This document shows positions 6,121 through 7,850 of a stretch of DNA of 7,850 nt, piece after piece. The notes under the pieces were generated by a model. The model was not told where the DNA came from. It made no database searches and was given only the letters and a program-made list of their open reading frames with translations. The translations under genes were made by a program, and so were the position numbers. The stretch covers positions 1 to 7,850 of the forward strand of contig JAJYBT010000083.1 of assembly GCA_021778875.1 (NCBI GenBank), written 5' to 3'. This DNA is from Acidobacteriota bacterium. Lineage in GTDB: Bacteria; Acidobacteriota; Terriglobia; Terriglobales; Acidobacteriaceae. Within the stretch, counting starts at the first letter, position 1. Each line of letters starts with the position of its first letter.

Positions 6121-6870
6121 TCACCGCATGTTTGTCGCACAGCGCATTGATTCGCGCATGTCGACAATCTGCGCCCGGGTCGTTGTTGCAGCGGTACGCC
6201 GATCTGCGTAGATCTGCGATTCTCCAAAGCGAATCAAGGCGCGAAATCCGGGCGTCCCAAGCGCGCGCCACAGATGCGGCAGGAAGGCATCATCGCCGAA
6301 CCAGCATAGCTCCTGCTCCGGTCTGCCGTTCTCCAGAACGTAGCAAACAGCCGCCGCAGTCACAGGCTCCGCTGCCCGCACGGCCGACTCAAACAGGCCT
6401 GAGTAAAAGGGCAGGACCGCCTCTCCATTGGTGCTTGTCCCCTCCGGGAAGAACAGCACCGGAATGCGAAGGCGAAAGCGCCGGACAATTTGGCGAGCGA
6501 CAATGCGCGCACTTGCGCGGCTGGACCTGTCAATGAAGATGGTTCCTCCAGTCCGCGCGGCAAAGCCGAAAAGCGGCCATCGAGCCACCTCTATCTTTGA
6601 GACAAAGAAACACGGAATCGCGGCGCCGAAGATCAGTATGTCCAGATAGCTGAGATGATTGGCCACCACCACTCCGCGCACAGGGAGCGGCCCTTCCGCC
6701 GAGTACCGGATGCCGAGCCCGCTCAGCACACGCCGGCACGACACATGCAGCCAGTGCGCGCGCTGCTCTCCCGTGAGGCGCCCTCGCATGCGGATGCGTC
6801 CCAGGTCGATCAGGCAGTTTGCCAGAGCCAGACTCAGCGCCACAGCGCGCCGAAGTCGCAGTAACCTCAC
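6121..6870 (-). CDS. PlsC-type O-acyltransferase, probable second step of ornithine-lipid synthesis (OlsA-like)
   Basis: A 249-residue membrane-associated acyltransferase of the 1-acylglycerol-3-phosphate acyltransferase superfamily. It shows block I NHLSYLD (N71, H72, D77: the HX4D motif), block II GGTIFIDR (108-115), block III FFPEGTSTNG (140-149) and a block IV-like PVTAAAVCY. Hydrophobic stretches at about residues 8-22 and 78-90 fit membrane attachment. I start it at GTG 6870: that codon overlaps the TGA of the upstream OlsB-like gene (GTGA), and the family-conserved part lies wholly downstream. The same frame is open to 6969, but that start would overlap the upstream gene by about 100 bp. 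Because it follows an OlsB-like gene directly, O-acylation of a lyso-ornithine (or other acyl-amino-acid) lipid is more likely than a general phosphatidic-acid role. PlsC activity cannot be excluded. Confidence 0.9.
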   Translation of the reverse strand: MRLLRLRRAVALSLALANCLIDLGRIRMRGRLTGEQRAHWLHVSCRRVLSGLGIRYSAEGPLPVRGVVVANHLSYLDILIFGAAIPCFFVSKIEVARWPLFGFAARTGGTIFIDRSSRASARIVARQIVRRFRLRIPVLFFPEGTSTNGEAVLPFYSGLFESAVRAAEPVTAAAVCYVLENGRPEQELCWFGDDAFLPHLWRALGTPGFRALIRFGESQIYADRRTAATTTRAQIVDMRESMRCATNMR

Positions 6871-7805
6871 CTGCCGAGCGGCGCCAGAAAGCGATTCCGG
6901 GCGGAAGGCGACAACAACTTGAGATCGAGCAATGTCAGGAAGTCGATTGTGCCAAACGAGCGATCCCAAGCCGGCGGCGCACAGATGCGCGCTCCAATGG
7001 CCAGATATGTCTTGAGCAACTTGGGAACCTTGGTGGCCTCGGTTGGCGCAACTTCCTCAGGGCCGGACAATGGCTGCGTATCGTCGCCCTCACACTCGGT
7101 GGGACACGCGTACGCGGCGGTGGGTTCCGTCTCAAACTCCGGAGAGACACGATAGTTCTCAAGCTGACGATAGACTTGCCAACCATCCGCCGGGTCCATG
7201 GAGTTCAAGGAGGAGCAACCAATCAGGTAGCGCAATCCCATGTCATTAGCATACTGCGCAATGCCGCGCCACAGCAGGGTCAGAACCTCGGGCGTTCGAT
7301 GCTCCCGGTCAATTGAAGCCCGGCCCAGTTCCAGAACCTCCGGCCTGAGCGGCTGATACGGCGCAAGATTGAACTCCTGCTCCGAGTAGTACCCCATGTG
7401 GCGAAGCGCGGTATCGCCGGACTGCATGCGATAGGTGCCCACCACGCGACGCTCCACCTTGTCTTCCACCAGCAGGTGCTCGCAGATCCAGTCAAACTCG
7501 TCCTCATCCAGGCCGGATTCGTACGAGCTCTCAAGTCCCTGGCCAAGTTCGATATTGAAGACCTTGAAGCGCAACCGGCATGCAGCCTCCCGGTCTTCGG
7601 CAGACTGCGCCAGCCGCAACCGGTAGCGGCCAACTTCTGCATGTATCGAGGAGCGAACCGGCGCAACCGCAAAAGGCGCCAAAGCGGCGCCACCCGGCAT
7701 CTCTGCCAGAGTTGCGGAATGGGTTACCAGCGTGAACGGAACCTGTTGCCCTGTCTGGGAGATCACAGGCGTAGTATCCCGTCCGTGCTGTAAAAGGAAC
7801 GTCAA
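6867..7805 (-). CDS. OlsB-like GNAT N-acyltransferase (putative hemolysin, COG3176)
   Basis: An OlsB-type N-acyltransferase, which transfers a 3-hydroxyacyl chain from acyl carrier protein to ornithine, the first step in ornithine-lipid synthesis. Numbering from 7805, the conserved part runs from about residue 60. It includes RYRLRLAQSAEDREAACRLR, then RFKVFNIELG (79-88), the DEFDWICEHLLVED block (102-115), VVGTYRM (121-127) and LELGRASIDREHR (158-170). Further on are LLWRGIAQYA (177-186), LIGCSSLNSMD (194-204) and a C-terminal YLAIGARICAPPAWDRSFGTID (267-288). An acidic, proline-rich stretch at about 222-259 looks like a disordered insertion. The start is uncertain: TTG 7805 lacks a good ribosome binding site and the frame stays open to the window edge. 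ATG 7700 would remove a non-conserved leader. The stop overlaps the next gene's GTG. The amino-acid acceptor is inferred from the family. Confidence 0.88.
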   Translation of the reverse strand: MTFLLQHGRDTTPVISQTGQQVPFTLVTHSATLAEMPGGAALAPFAVAPVRSSIHAEVGRYRLRLAQSAEDREAACRLRFKVFNIELGQGLESSYESGLDEDEFDWICEHLLVEDKVERRVVGTYRMQSGDTALRHMGYYSEQEFNLAPYQPLRPEVLELGRASIDREHRTPEVLTLLWRGIAQYANDMGLRYLIGCSSLNSMDPADGWQVYRQLENYRVSPEFETEPTAAYACPTECEGDDTQPLSGPEEVAPTEATKVPKLLKTYLAIGARICAPPAWDRSFGTIDFLTLLDLKLLSPSARNRFLAPLGR

Positions 7806-7850
7806 CCCACTGCAAATTCCCTGCGAATAGGCGCGCTTGCATGGCGCAAA

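Noticed and set aside
7800..7805. TTGACG hexamer (minus strand) as a -35 box for the OlsB-like gene
   Set aside because: No acceptable -10 hexamer lies 16-19 bp downstream, and it coincides with the possible TTG start codon.
7531..7842. Minus-strand frame beginning at an ATG near the right edge
   Set aside because: It overlaps the OlsB-like gene in another frame and has no family features; the OlsB-like frame carries the conserved motifs.

Overview
The window is GC-rich, gene-dense bacterial chromosome with eight protein-coding genes, two of them running to or possibly past the window edges. The style of the DUF255/YyaL protein and the GC-rich coding suggest a member of the Acidobacteriota (Terriglobia-like). 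That assignment rests on protein resemblance recalled from memory and is moderate at best. I saw no tRNA, rRNA, CRISPR array, insertion sequence or phage gene.

Left block (1-2601, all minus strand). Read 5'->3' the order is an M20-family zinc metallohydrolase (2601-1567), a glutathione-peroxidase-family thiol peroxidase (1510-956) and the first 295 codons of a DUF255/YyaL-type thioredoxin-fold protein (885-1, cut by the window edge). A hairpin with a short T tail lies between the last two and probably ends the peroxidase transcript.

Middle block (2602-6089, plus strand). A 157-166 bp divergent intergenic region with two short inverted repeats leads into a small alpha/beta-hydrolase. Its stop overlaps the start of a glycerate 2-kinase (DUF4147 + MOFRL) in an ATGA. 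About 107 bp further on is a LacI/GalR-family regulator on the same strand. The gap holds an inverted repeat on the kinase stop codon, a second one 20 bp later and a plausible promoter. The natural reading is a locally regulated glycerate or sugar-acid module with an esterase-like partner of unknown substrate.

Right block (6121-7805, minus strand). An OlsB-like N-acyltransferase (GNAT/COG3176) is followed by a PlsC/OlsA-like O-acyltransferase that starts in a GTGA overlap with the OlsB stop. Together they look like an ornithine-lipid (acyl-amino-acid lipid) pair. They converge on the lacI gene across only 31 bp.

Overall this is mostly ordinary housekeeping and metabolic sequence. The points most worth a second look are the translationally coupled hydrolase-glycerate kinase pair with its adjacent regulator, the split OlsB/OlsA pair, and the regulatory repeats. 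I found no convincing evidence of a wholly new system.
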